Source of the DNA: Bacteroidales bacterium UBA6248
GTDB lineage: Bacteria; Bacteroidota; Bacteroidia; Bacteroidales; Lentimicrobiaceae
Assembly: GCA_002441345.1 (NCBI GenBank)
Contig: DJVU01000064.1
Span: 1-16,327 of the forward strand
Reading direction: 5' to 3'
Length of the DNA: 16,327 nucleotides
Part shown: positions 7,166 through 14,066 of the stretch, piece after piece
Numbering within the stretch: position 1 is the stretch's first letter
Layout: every line of letters begins with the position of its first letter
The notes under the pieces: model-generated
Database searches by the model: none
What the model saw: only the letters and a program-made list of their open reading frames with translations
Told to the model about the DNA's origin: nothing
Translations under genes and position numbers: made by a program

Positions 7166-8725
7166 GTGGCAACATCGGCTCAGGTAACAGGCGCATGGAT
7201 ACTAGTAATTCTGTATATGTTGGTAATCCTCTTCTTTGTAATACGAGGAGCCCTGCGGATAAAAAACATATCCGACTATGCAGTCGGGAGTATAGTCTTC
7301 TCTCCGGCAGCCGTCGCATTGTCACTCGCAGCCAGTATGACCAGTGCTGCAACCTTCGTGATCAACCCCGGATTCATTGCTAATTTTGGCATCAGTGGTG
7401 TAATCTCTTATGGTTTTGTTTTACCACTAGCATCCATGATTTCTCTGGCAGTTCTGACCAAAAGCTTCAGAAAATACGGGCAATCGGTAAAAGCGCTGAC
7501 CCTGGCCCAATGGATTGGCGATCGCTATAAGAGTCGTAATTATGCCCTCTTTATGGGATTTCTGGCTTTGCTGCTGCTTACCTTTATCGTGCTTATCACC
7601 GTTGCCATCACACAGGTGTTGTCGAAAGCCCTGAATGCCGATCCGGTTACCATAATGATTGCAACCGTGGTGTTTATCTTCGGTTATATGATGTTCGGCG
7701 GAGCCAACAGTATGGTGTATACCAATACCATTCAGGCTGGAATCATGATATTGGTGGCTGTTATTATGCTTACTTCCGGATACAACTTTTTAAGTCAGGG
7801 AATAGGAGAGATGCTCAGGCAGCTGGCAGGTATAGATCCTGCACTGGCAGAGCCTGTGAACCCTGAAAGTCCGCTTTTCCGCGATTATTATGAAATTATA
7901 TTTGCACAAATCGTTGTAGGAATCGCCATAGTGGTACAACCGCACATCATCACTAAATCGCTTTTGCTGAAACGTGAAAGCGATGTAAATAAGTTCCTGG
8001 TAATCGCCATCGTGGTGGAGCTGCTTTTCTTCCTGGTTGTTATTGCCGGATTGTATGCCCGTCTTACGTTCCCCGATCTTACATTGAACAGCGCACCTCT
8101 CGCTAACGATGCCATTATCCCGGCGTATGTAACGCACGTATTTTCGAGTGGCATTGTTTCGATAGTGGTTGGACTGGTAGTTGTTCTTGGATTGCTTTCA
8201 GCCGGAATTTCCACGCTGGAAGGTCTGATACAATCGGTTTCCACTACCATCACTTCCGACATCATCAAACCGCTGGCCGGCTATAAGCTGCAATCCGACC
8301 GCTCAATGATAACCCTGAACAAAACGGTAATTGCACTGATGGCTGTTGCCACAATTGTGCTGTCGTGGAAGCAGATTGCCAGCCCGAAGCTAAGCGTAGG
8401 CATTTTCGCGCAAAATGGCGTTTATGCATATTTTGCAGCGGCATTTGTACCGGTAATATTCGGGATCTTCCACAAAGGCATGAAATCGTCGCTGGCGTTT
8501 GCCGGATCCGTAATAGCTTTTACTGTTCATTTTTCAGTATACTACTTTCTGCCATACCTGGTTACGAATTTCGGTCTGTCATTTGGGTTTTTTACCAAAT
8601 ACCTGGAAGGACCGGTGCGAAATCCGGCTATAGCTGCATCTTCGGCAGTTGTTGTTTCAACACTGGCTGTACTGCTGGTGCTGTTGTTCGATAAGAGAAA
8701 CCATACAAAAGTTAAAAACGCATGA
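7166..8725 (+). CDS. Sodium:solute symporter (SSS family), probable monocarboxylate importer
   Basis: A 519-residue inner-membrane protein with roughly thirteen hydrophobic helices. SSS signatures are visible: ISDYAVGS after the first helix, SMTSAATFVINPG in the second, ALTLAQWIGDRY, and LLSAGISTLEGLIQSVSTTITSDI, the region that supplies Na+ ligands in this family. Acetate and monocarboxylate permeases (ActP, MctC, PaaL types) share this layout, so a carboxylate substrate is a reasonable inference. The start is GTG at 7166. An in-frame stop lies at 7127-7129, no ATG occurs between them, and the first internal ATG (7217) would delete half of helix 1. It begins 56 bases after the KASIII-like gene, and its stop overlaps the ligase start by four bases (ATGA). 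That overlap indicates translational coupling between uptake and CoA activation. Confidence 0.92.
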   Translation: MATSAQVTGAWILVILYMLVILFFVIRGALRIKNISDYAVGSIVFSPAAVALSLAASMTSAATFVINPGFIANFGISGVISYGFVLPLASMISLAVLTKSFRKYGQSVKALTLAQWIGDRYKSRNYALFMGFLALLLLTFIVLITVAITQVLSKALNADPVTIMIATVVFIFGYMMFGGANSMVYTNTIQAGIMILVAVIMLTSGYNFLSQGIGEMLRQLAGIDPALAEPVNPESPLFRDYYEIIFAQIVVGIAIVVQPHIITKSLLLKRESDVNKFLVIAIVVELLFFLVVIAGLYARLTFPDLTLNSAPLANDAIIPAYVTHVFSSGIVSIVVGLVVVLGLLSAGISTLEGLIQSVSTTITSDIIKPLAGYKLQSDRSMITLNKTVIALMAVATIVLSWKQIASPKLSVGIFAQNGVYAYFAAAFVPVIFGIFHKGMKSSLAFAGSVIAFTVHFSVYYFLPYLVTNFGLSFGFFTKYLEGPVRNPAIAASSAVVVSTLAVLLVLLFDKRNHTKVKNA

Positions 8726-10230
8726 TTACTGTTGACTGGAGCGCCCGCTGGGCAGAGTACTCACCGGAAAAAATAGCGGCAGGCGAGTTCGAAACGGGTC
8801 GAACCCTGACCTACACTGAACTGAACCGGGCCGGAGATCTGGCAGCAGCCTACCTGACCCGGGAAACAGGACTTGTAAAAGGAGACCGTATTGCAATTTT
8901 TGCTGAAAATTGTCTGGAATATCTCATTCTACTGTCGGCAGCACAGAAAACCGGAATAATTCTGGTCCCGCTCAACTACCGGCTTACTTCACGCGAAATC
9001 GACTACCTGATTTCCGACAGCGAACCTTCCATGCTTCTGACGGAAGAAAAATTTCTTACTAAACTGGAAGATTCTCCGGCTGCATCAGCGATAGCCAGGC
9101 AATATGATATCGGGTTCTTGTTTGATACGATTAAAGCGTATACAGCATTTGATCAAATTAAAATAGAGCCTGTTTCTCCGGATGATGCAGCACTTATTAT
9201 TTATACCAGCGGAACAACTGCATTCCCGAAAGGATCGGTATATACGCACGGTATGATGTTCTGGAACAGCATTAATACACAGCTTCGCCTCGACATCACT
9301 TCGGCAGACCGCTCTGTAAATATGGCACCGCCTTTTCATACCGGCAGCTGGAATGTGCTTCTCAGCCCTTTTCTTCACCACGGAGCTTATACCCTGCTAA
9401 TGCGGAATTTTGACGCAGACAGCGTTCTTCAGGCTTTGGTGGATTATGAATTAACCATCTTCTGGGCAGTACCCACTATGCTTAAAATGATGGCTGACTC
9501 ACCCCTTTTCGACGAGCTGGATCTCAGCCGTATCCGGTATTTTGTCGTAGGCGGGGAAGCCATGCCAGTTCCACTCATCGAACGGTATCATACAAAGGGA
9601 ATTCCCATCCGTCAGGGGTACGGACTTACCGAAGTTGGTCCGAATGTTACATCCCTGAATCACCAGGATGCCATCCGGAAGGCGGGATCGATCGGGAAGC
9701 CTAATTTTTACTACGATTTCAGGCTTGTAAACGATAAAAGCGAGGATGTGAAACCGGGTGAGCCGGGTGAACTGATACTCAGTGCCCCTACTGTTACACC
9801 CGGCTATTGGCGTAATCCGGAAGCAACATCTGCAACCATACGCGACGGTTGGTTTCATACCGGAGATATTATGCGTTGCGATGAGGAAGGCTTTCTTTTT
9901 GTGGTCGACAGGATAAAAAATATGTACATTTCAGGTGCGGAAAACGTTTACCCTGCCGAAGTGGAATTTCTCCTGCGTTCACATCCCGGCATCGATGCCA
10001 TAGCAATAATTGGCGTACCCGATCCCAAATGGGGCGAAACGGGAATGGCGTTTGTTGTACCTAAAAAAAACAGCTCGCTGACGCCCGAAGATGTAATTTT
10101 GTATTGCGAAGGAAAACTTGCGAAATATAAGATTCCAAAATACGTTCATTTCCTCCAGGAGCTTCCTAAAAACGATGCCGGTAAAATTGACCGGCAACGA
10201 CTGAAACAGATTGCAAATCAAAATCAATAA
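8722..10230 (+). CDS. AMP-forming acyl-CoA ligase
   Basis: A 502-residue member of the adenylate-forming family that activates a carboxylic acid to its acyl-CoA with ATP and CoA. Motifs in order: the ATP-binding loop YTSGTTAFPKG at 161-171 (Ala-Phe replaces the usual Gly-x); MAPPFHTGSW; VGGEAMP; the adenine-binding GYGLTEVGP; GWFHTGDI; DRIKNMYISGAENVYPAEVE; and the C-terminal PKNDAGKIDR with catalytic K488. It is soluble, with no membrane segment. The length suits short/medium-chain or aryl ligases and lacks the insertions of very-long-chain FadD-type enzymes. ATGA overlap with the symporter gene strongly suggests that the imported acid is its substrate. The in-operon thiolase and dehydrogenase suggest a 3-hydroxy or 3-keto acid, but nothing in the sequence fixes the acid. 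Confidence 0.93.
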   Translation: MITVDWSARWAEYSPEKIAAGEFETGRTLTYTELNRAGDLAAAYLTRETGLVKGDRIAIFAENCLEYLILLSAAQKTGIILVPLNYRLTSREIDYLISDSEPSMLLTEEKFLTKLEDSPAASAIARQYDIGFLFDTIKAYTAFDQIKIEPVSPDDAALIIYTSGTTAFPKGSVYTHGMMFWNSINTQLRLDITSADRSVNMAPPFHTGSWNVLLSPFLHHGAYTLLMRNFDADSVLQALVDYELTIFWAVPTMLKMMADSPLFDELDLSRIRYFVVGGEAMPVPLIERYHTKGIPIRQGYGLTEVGPNVTSLNHQDAIRKAGSIGKPNFYYDFRLVNDKSEDVKPGEPGELILSAPTVTPGYWRNPEATSATIRDGWFHTGDIMRCDEEGFLFVVDRIKNMYISGAENVYPAEVEFLLRSHPGIDAIAIIGVPDPKWGETGMAFVVPKKNSSLTPEDVILYCEGKLAKYKIPKYVHFLQELPKNDAGKIDRQRLKQIANQNQ

Positions 10231-10275
10231 ACACTAATCAATCCATTGTCCAACCAACCCAAAAAATCAATTAAA

Positions 10276-11130
10276 ATGAAGAAAACAAGTTTAAAAATGC
10301 TTGCCCTTCTGCTCGGCATCAGCCTGAGCGCTTTCACCCTTACCTCATGCGATAAGGACGATGATAAGGGAAACGCTCCTGCAATTGTTGCATTCAGCAT
10401 TGCAGGCGATAACGAATCTGCAACGCTCGCATTTGATATGCCCGTATTTGCTACCGATGCCAAGTCGGGTAACCTCGAAAAATCCGATTTCATCCTGACG
10501 CTGAGCGGAGGTACGGCAACGCTTGCAGAATTTACCGTTTCGCATACTGCCGGAACCAATCAGGTGGTATTTGGTCTGGCGATCAATGGTATTGCTGACG
10601 GAAACGAAGTTATAACCGTAGCTCCGGCTTCAGCCACTTCCATCTACAGCGAAAAGGGAGCTGCAACGGAAGTTACCGTAACGAAAACGGCAAACCTCAA
10701 CGATATCGGAATCATTGGCATGTGGCAGTCATCCGGCGCAAATGTTGCTCCGCTGCTCGTTTATGCCGGCATAGATTCCATATATGCCTACTTTAAAGCC
10801 GATAACAGCTATGTGGTTGAGTCGTTTACTCCCGATGGATCAAAAACAACCCTTACGGGTACCTTTACCCAGCAGCGTACATCCGTACCCGGAATCTGGG
10901 ATATTACCGTTAATCAGTCAACCCCCACTTCTCTGGTCAGCGTTGGTATTTTCCAGGTAAATGCCGGAAATCCTCTTACCATGAAGTATGAAGTAGCTCA
11001 GACCGAACCTGTAATTGTCGGAGTTACACCTCCTACGGCCTCTGCAGGTTTTGGAAGTACAAGCGGCGGTGCCTATGGCGCAATGAACGTTCAAAACTAT
11101 GTGAAGATAAGGTATTTATTACCTGTATAG
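10276..11130 (+). CDS. Surface-type lipoprotein, paralogue of the one at 1594-2463
   Basis: A 284-residue lipoprotein. The start at ATG 10276 (MKKTSLKM) gives a clean signal peptide ending LTSC with C25 lipidated; the alternative TTG at 10246 would add ten polar residues. CDKDDD after the lipid site resembles the Bacteroidota surface-export tag. Residues about 36-137 look like an Ig-like domain (LAFDMPVF, LEKSDFILTLSGG, ITVAPASATSIY). Residues about 144-262 repeat the C-terminal domain of the 1594 lipoprotein: GIIGMW, GIDS, LTGTFTQQ, a TMKYEVAQTEP stretch, GVTPPT and AGFGST. Its position, 45 bases after the acyl-CoA ligase and before an outer-membrane barrel, suggests it assists substrate capture or works with the barrel at the cell surface. 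That role is inference. A hairpin follows it at 11143-11183. Confidence 0.88.
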   Translation: MKKTSLKMLALLLGISLSAFTLTSCDKDDDKGNAPAIVAFSIAGDNESATLAFDMPVFATDAKSGNLEKSDFILTLSGGTATLAEFTVSHTAGTNQVVFGLAINGIADGNEVITVAPASATSIYSEKGAATEVTVTKTANLNDIGIIGMWQSSGANVAPLLVYAGIDSIYAYFKADNSYVVESFTPDGSKTTLTGTFTQQRTSVPGIWDITVNQSTPTSLVSVGIFQVNAGNPLTMKYEVAQTEPVIVGVTPPTASAGFGSTSGGAYGAMNVQNYVKIRYLLPV

Positions 11131-11142
11131 CCTGAGTAACCG

Positions 11143-11183
11143 GGCCCGGTCCCGCCGGAACCCTTCGAAGGGCCGGGCCTTTT
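11143..11183 (+). terminator. GC-rich nested hairpin with T-run between lipoprotein and barrel genes
   Basis: GGCCCGG (11143-11149) pairs with CCGGGCC (11173-11179), and TTTT follows. The enclosed segment contains the 12-base palindrome CCCTTCGAAGGG (11161-11172), giving a stacked two-stem structure. It starts 13 bases after the lipoprotein stop and ends 36 bases before the barrel start. It could act as a leaky intrinsic terminator that lowers expression of the last two genes, or as a 3' mRNA stabiliser for an abundant lipoprotein. No -7 element is seen between it and the barrel gene, so readthrough is the more likely source of downstream expression. Confidence 0.7.
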
Positions 11184-11219
11184 ACTAAAACGTATCTGTA
11201 AACAATTATACAGCCTGCT

Positions 11220-12812
11220 ATGAAAAAACATTACCGCACACTATCCCTGATTTTCATCCTTGCTCTTGCATTTCAGGCTGCCGGCCAGACTACGCTGCTT
11301 GACTACCAGAAAGCATCGGTACCAAAAAAGGCGAACAAAGAATTTCAGTTCATGGCTTTCTATATCAATCAGGGCGTTACATCCAATTACTATCCCACCA
11401 GCGAATTTTTAAAAGGACAGGTAGTCGGCCGGCTTTTCGGCCGCAACACCAGTACCACATCCGACACCAACAGAACGTATTATGTTGAGCAGCGAATCCT
11501 GCCTTTTTTTATCTATCAGCCAAATTTGTTCGACGGCAAAGCTATCCTCAGGGCATCCTTCGAAATTGACTGGACCTGGGGCGATGCCTCCTACGGAACG
11601 GGCGGAAATGTGGGTGGTGCCATATCTTCCGACCAGGTAAATATCCAGACACAAAACATTGAACTTGAACTGCTGCCCTGGAAAGGATATGCTATCAACC
11701 TCGGGCTGATGCGTATGTACGACACCCCCTACAACCCGTACCGCACCCTGGCCGATAAACTGATGACCACAGCTTATCGCCTGTCATACTGGGGTACCGA
11801 CGCCGTAGGCGTTACCATCCGCCGCGATAAAGACTATTCACGCTGGAAAGCGGGGTTTTACAAAATGTATGAAAACGATATTCAGTTCGACGACGATGCC
11901 AATATGTTCGAACTGATGGGCGAGAAACAGATAAGCCGCCTCTGGAAAGTCGGACTCTCGGCAAACTACGTGCGCGACCACTCCGAAGGAAAAGGCGGAG
12001 TCTCCATACTCGGTCAGGGGTTAAACAGCCTGCTTGCCCAGTACAACGGAACTTTTCAGTTTCGCTTTGGAACCAATCCCTATAAAGCCGATATCTTCTG
12101 GCTTGGGGGCTTTTTCAGCCGCAACCAGGACTATTTTATGGATCGTTTCCACCTGACGGGATTCTTCAACTACAACCTGGGCTCCGCCGATGTAAAAAAG
12201 GACGGAGTATGGGGAAAAGGAGCTGATATATCCGGATTAGGCGCCAATCTCAAGGCGGTTTACCGTTACGGTCAAACAACCGACGATAACGTAAAACTTG
12301 ATCTGATCTATACTACCGGCGATAAAGACGGAATTACCGATCAGAAGTACTCGGGAGTTATTACTGCCAATACCTGGGGTTCACCGGGCGCCATTTTTGT
12401 GAGCAGTGGCGCTTATATTATGTTTCCGCACGGGAATGTGGTCAACCGCTATACACCAGCCGTTGCCGATATTTCTAACATGGGCTACGGACTCTCCGGA
12501 GGTACACTTGTAGCCTCCAGGGCAATTATACCGCACCGGCTGATTGCAAAAGCCGGATCAGCCCTGGCCTTCAGTAACGCCAAACCATTGCTCGGAGGGT
12601 ATCACATCGGAACGGAAGCCAATGCTGCGCTCATATACAATTTAGGGACCTACATGAGCCTGGAAGCCCACGGAGCCTATATGTGGCTGGGCGATTTTTA
12701 CGAAAGCAGCGACGACTCCTATGGCTCACCGGTCAATGGAAACTTTCCCGCCGGAGTACGACCTTTTAACCCGTTTACAGCCTTTGTGGTCTTTAAATGG
12801 CTCATGTTCTAA
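11220..12812 (+). CDS. Outer-membrane beta-barrel protein (porin-like)
   Basis: A 530-residue exported protein. Residues 1-22 are a signal peptide (MKKHYRTL, hydrophobic core, FQAAG) with likely cleavage before Q23. The mature chain alternates polar and hydrophobic residues in short strands separated by Gly/Asn/Asp-rich loops, with many Tyr and Trp at strand ends. It finishes FVVFKWLMF, with the C-terminal aromatic typical of proteins inserted by the BAM machinery. I do not recognise a named family. It lies 89 bases after the lipoprotein gene, separated by a hairpin, and 38 bases before the exported hydrolase. In this context it may be the outer-membrane channel for the substrate or product of the hydrolase. 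A TonB-dependent transporter is excluded: there is no plug domain and the protein is too short. Barrel identity is confident; the substrate is inferred from neighbours only. Confidence 0.85.
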   Translation: MKKHYRTLSLIFILALAFQAAGQTTLLDYQKASVPKKANKEFQFMAFYINQGVTSNYYPTSEFLKGQVVGRLFGRNTSTTSDTNRTYYVEQRILPFFIYQPNLFDGKAILRASFEIDWTWGDASYGTGGNVGGAISSDQVNIQTQNIELELLPWKGYAINLGLMRMYDTPYNPYRTLADKLMTTAYRLSYWGTDAVGVTIRRDKDYSRWKAGFYKMYENDIQFDDDANMFELMGEKQISRLWKVGLSANYVRDHSEGKGGVSILGQGLNSLLAQYNGTFQFRFGTNPYKADIFWLGGFFSRNQDYFMDRFHLTGFFNYNLGSADVKKDGVWGKGADISGLGANLKAVYRYGQTTDDNVKLDLIYTTGDKDGITDQKYSGVITANTWGSPGAIFVSSGAYIMFPHGNVVNRYTPAVADISNMGYGLSGGTLVASRAIIPHRLIAKAGSALAFSNAKPLLGGYHIGTEANAALIYNLGTYMSLEAHGAYMWLGDFYESSDDSYGSPVNGNFPAGVRPFNPFTAFVVFKWLMF

Positions 12813-12850
12813 CCGAAGTTCTTATCTGTAATAACGGAAAAAGTGTCACT

Positions 12851-13828
12851 ATGAAAACAAAATTATTTCACCCACTTCTGGCTGTTACCCTCCTGTTTCT
12901 CCCTTTTATAACCCTGGCCCAGGGAGGGAAGGATTTTTTGCAGCCGTTCAACCTCAAAAACATTCAAACGATGAATGAACTTGAGTACCCCTTTACCGTG
13001 AATAAGGTCAGTCTTCCTTCCGGACCCGAAATCGCCTATGTGGATGAAGGCAAGGGAGATTATACCGTTATCTTTATCCACGGACTGGGAAGCTATCTGC
13101 CGGCATGGACAAAAAACATCGAAGGACTTAAATCTTTCTGCCGCTGTATCGCAATCGATCTTCCGGGTTACGGAAAATCATCGAAACAACCTCACAGCGG
13201 AAAAATGAGCTATTATGCTTCCGTTGTAAATGAATTTATCGAAACACTAGGTCTGGAAAATGTCGTGCTTGCCGGTCATTCCATGGGCGGTCAGATATCG
13301 ATGGTAGCCGCACTCAATTATCCGGACCGGATTAAAAAACTGGTTCTGGTGGCCCCGGCCGGATTCGAAAAGTTTTCCGAAGGCCAGAAGCAATGGTTCA
13401 GAAATGTGATGACGCTCGACGGGGTAAAGAAAACTACCGCCGAGGATATTCAGACAAATCTGGCTGTAAATTTCTACAATATGCCTGCTGATGCAGAATT
13501 TATGATTACCGACCGGCTGATAATGCGTAGTGCCGGTGATTTCGATCATTATTGTTACGCCGTGGTGCAATCGGTAAATGGCATGGTGGATGAACCCGTT
13601 TTAGAGTTGCTGCCGCAGATTAAACAACCAACCCTGATCCTCTTCGGCAAATACGATAACCTTATCCCCAATCGCTTTCTTAATCCGGGGAAAACAGAAA
13701 AAATTGCCCGTGACGGTCACCGCCTGATACCCGGAAGTCAACTGCTTATGATTGATAAAGCAGGTCATTTCGTGATGTTCGAAAAAGCACAGGAGGTCAA
13801 TAAGGCAGTCATCGACTTTCTTCGTTAG
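12851..13828 (+). CDS. Exported alpha/beta hydrolase (probable esterase/lipase-like)
   Basis: A 325-residue secreted alpha/beta-hydrolase. The ATG at 12851 is chosen because it directly begins a signal peptide (MKTKLFHPLLAVTLLFLPFITLAQ). The upstream in-frame ATG at 12797 lies within the barrel gene and would bury that signal. The oxyanion-hole motif HGLG is at 77-80, the nucleophile elbow GHSMGG has S144, and the acid and base are D269 (GKYDNLIP) and H306 (AGHFVMFE), a complete catalytic triad. The location would be periplasm or outer-membrane face; no lipobox is seen. It is the last gene of the cluster, and an intrinsic terminator follows 27 bases after its stop. With a downstream uptake, ligase, dehydrogenase and thiolase set, hydrolysis of an ester or ester oligomer that releases a hydroxy acid is a reasonable hypothesis. 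Lactonase, peptidase-like or thioesterase activity remain possible. Confidence 0.92.
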   Translation: MKTKLFHPLLAVTLLFLPFITLAQGGKDFLQPFNLKNIQTMNELEYPFTVNKVSLPSGPEIAYVDEGKGDYTVIFIHGLGSYLPAWTKNIEGLKSFCRCIAIDLPGYGKSSKQPHSGKMSYYASVVNEFIETLGLENVVLAGHSMGGQISMVAALNYPDRIKKLVLVAPAGFEKFSEGQKQWFRNVMTLDGVKKTTAEDIQTNLAVNFYNMPADAEFMITDRLIMRSAGDFDHYCYAVVQSVNGMVDEPVLELLPQIKQPTLILFGKYDNLIPNRFLNPGKTEKIARDGHRLIPGSQLLMIDKAGHFVMFEKAQEVNKAVIDFLR

Positions 13829-13855
13829 GATAATGGATCCTGATGTGTGTTTGAG

Positions 13856-13880
13856 GCCGGAAGCAATTCCGGCTTTTTTT
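13856..13880 (+). terminator. Intrinsic terminator ending the eight-gene cluster
   Basis: GCCGGAA and TTCCGGC form a perfect 7-bp stem closed by the tetraloop GCAA, followed at once by seven T residues. It starts 27 bases after the hydrolase stop. This is the clearest terminator in the window and marks the 3' end of the 4136-13828 transcription unit. Confidence 0.92.
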
Positions 13881-13919
13881 ATCCTCATTATTTCGGGATG
13901 GGAATATCATTGTACTGCT

Positions 13920-13935
13920 TGACAATTTATTGTCA
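13920..13935. promoter_or_regulatory. 16-base palindrome, candidate operator
   Basis: TGACAAT, a 2-base spacer TT, then ATTGTCA form a perfect inverted repeat. It lies about 80 bases upstream of the -33 element of the porin promoter and after the preceding terminator, so it is free of coding constraint. The size suits a dimeric regulator. It is only loosely like a CRP/FNR site (TTGA half-site, but spacing too wide), so the binding protein is not identified. Confidence 0.4.
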
Positions 13936-13957
13936 GTCAGATTGGCGCTTACGTTCC

Positions 13958-13969
13958 ATACCCGGGTAT
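13958..13969. promoter_or_regulatory. 12-base palindrome, candidate regulatory site
   Basis: ATACCCGGGTAT is a perfect palindrome 22 bases beyond the one at 13920-13935, in the same non-coding region. It is GC-centred and has no T-run after it, so it is not a terminator. Function unknown; it may be chance. Confidence 0.25.
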
Positions 13970-13996
13970 CCTCATAATATGTGATCGGCGAAGTGC

Positions 13997-14010
13997 ATTA
14001 TCCCCATAAT
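13997..14010. promoter_or_regulatory. Inverted repeat abutting the porin promoter
   Basis: ATTAT-CCCC-ATAAT ends 6 bases before the TTG of the -33 element. That places it where an activator or a repressor could contact RNA polymerase. The arms are only 5 bases and AT-rich, so the call is weak on its own. Confidence 0.25.
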
Positions 14011-14016
14011 TGATGA

Positions 14017-14047
14017 TTGTGCGCCTCTTTATGAGTGTCTAGTTTTG
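14017..14047 (+). promoter_or_regulatory. Bacteroidota promoter for the porin/FMN-binding operon
   Basis: TTG (14017-14019) and TAGTTTTG (14040-14047) match the -33 and -7 elements of the phylum's housekeeping promoter with a 20-base spacer, which is within the usual range. Initiation would fall near 14053, giving a leader of about 13-20 bases before the porin ATG. This is the only upstream region in the window with both promoter halves properly spaced. Confidence 0.65.
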
Positions 14048-14066
14048 CAGAGTCAAATTTAAAACG

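Noticed and set aside
10246..10275. TTG start giving ten extra residues on the second lipoprotein
   Set aside because: It would put a polar stretch in front of the signal peptide; ATG 10276 gives a standard lipoprotein signal.
12797..12850. Earlier ATG for the exported hydrolase
   Set aside because: It overlaps the end of the barrel gene and would place 18 residues before a perfectly placed signal peptide at 12851.
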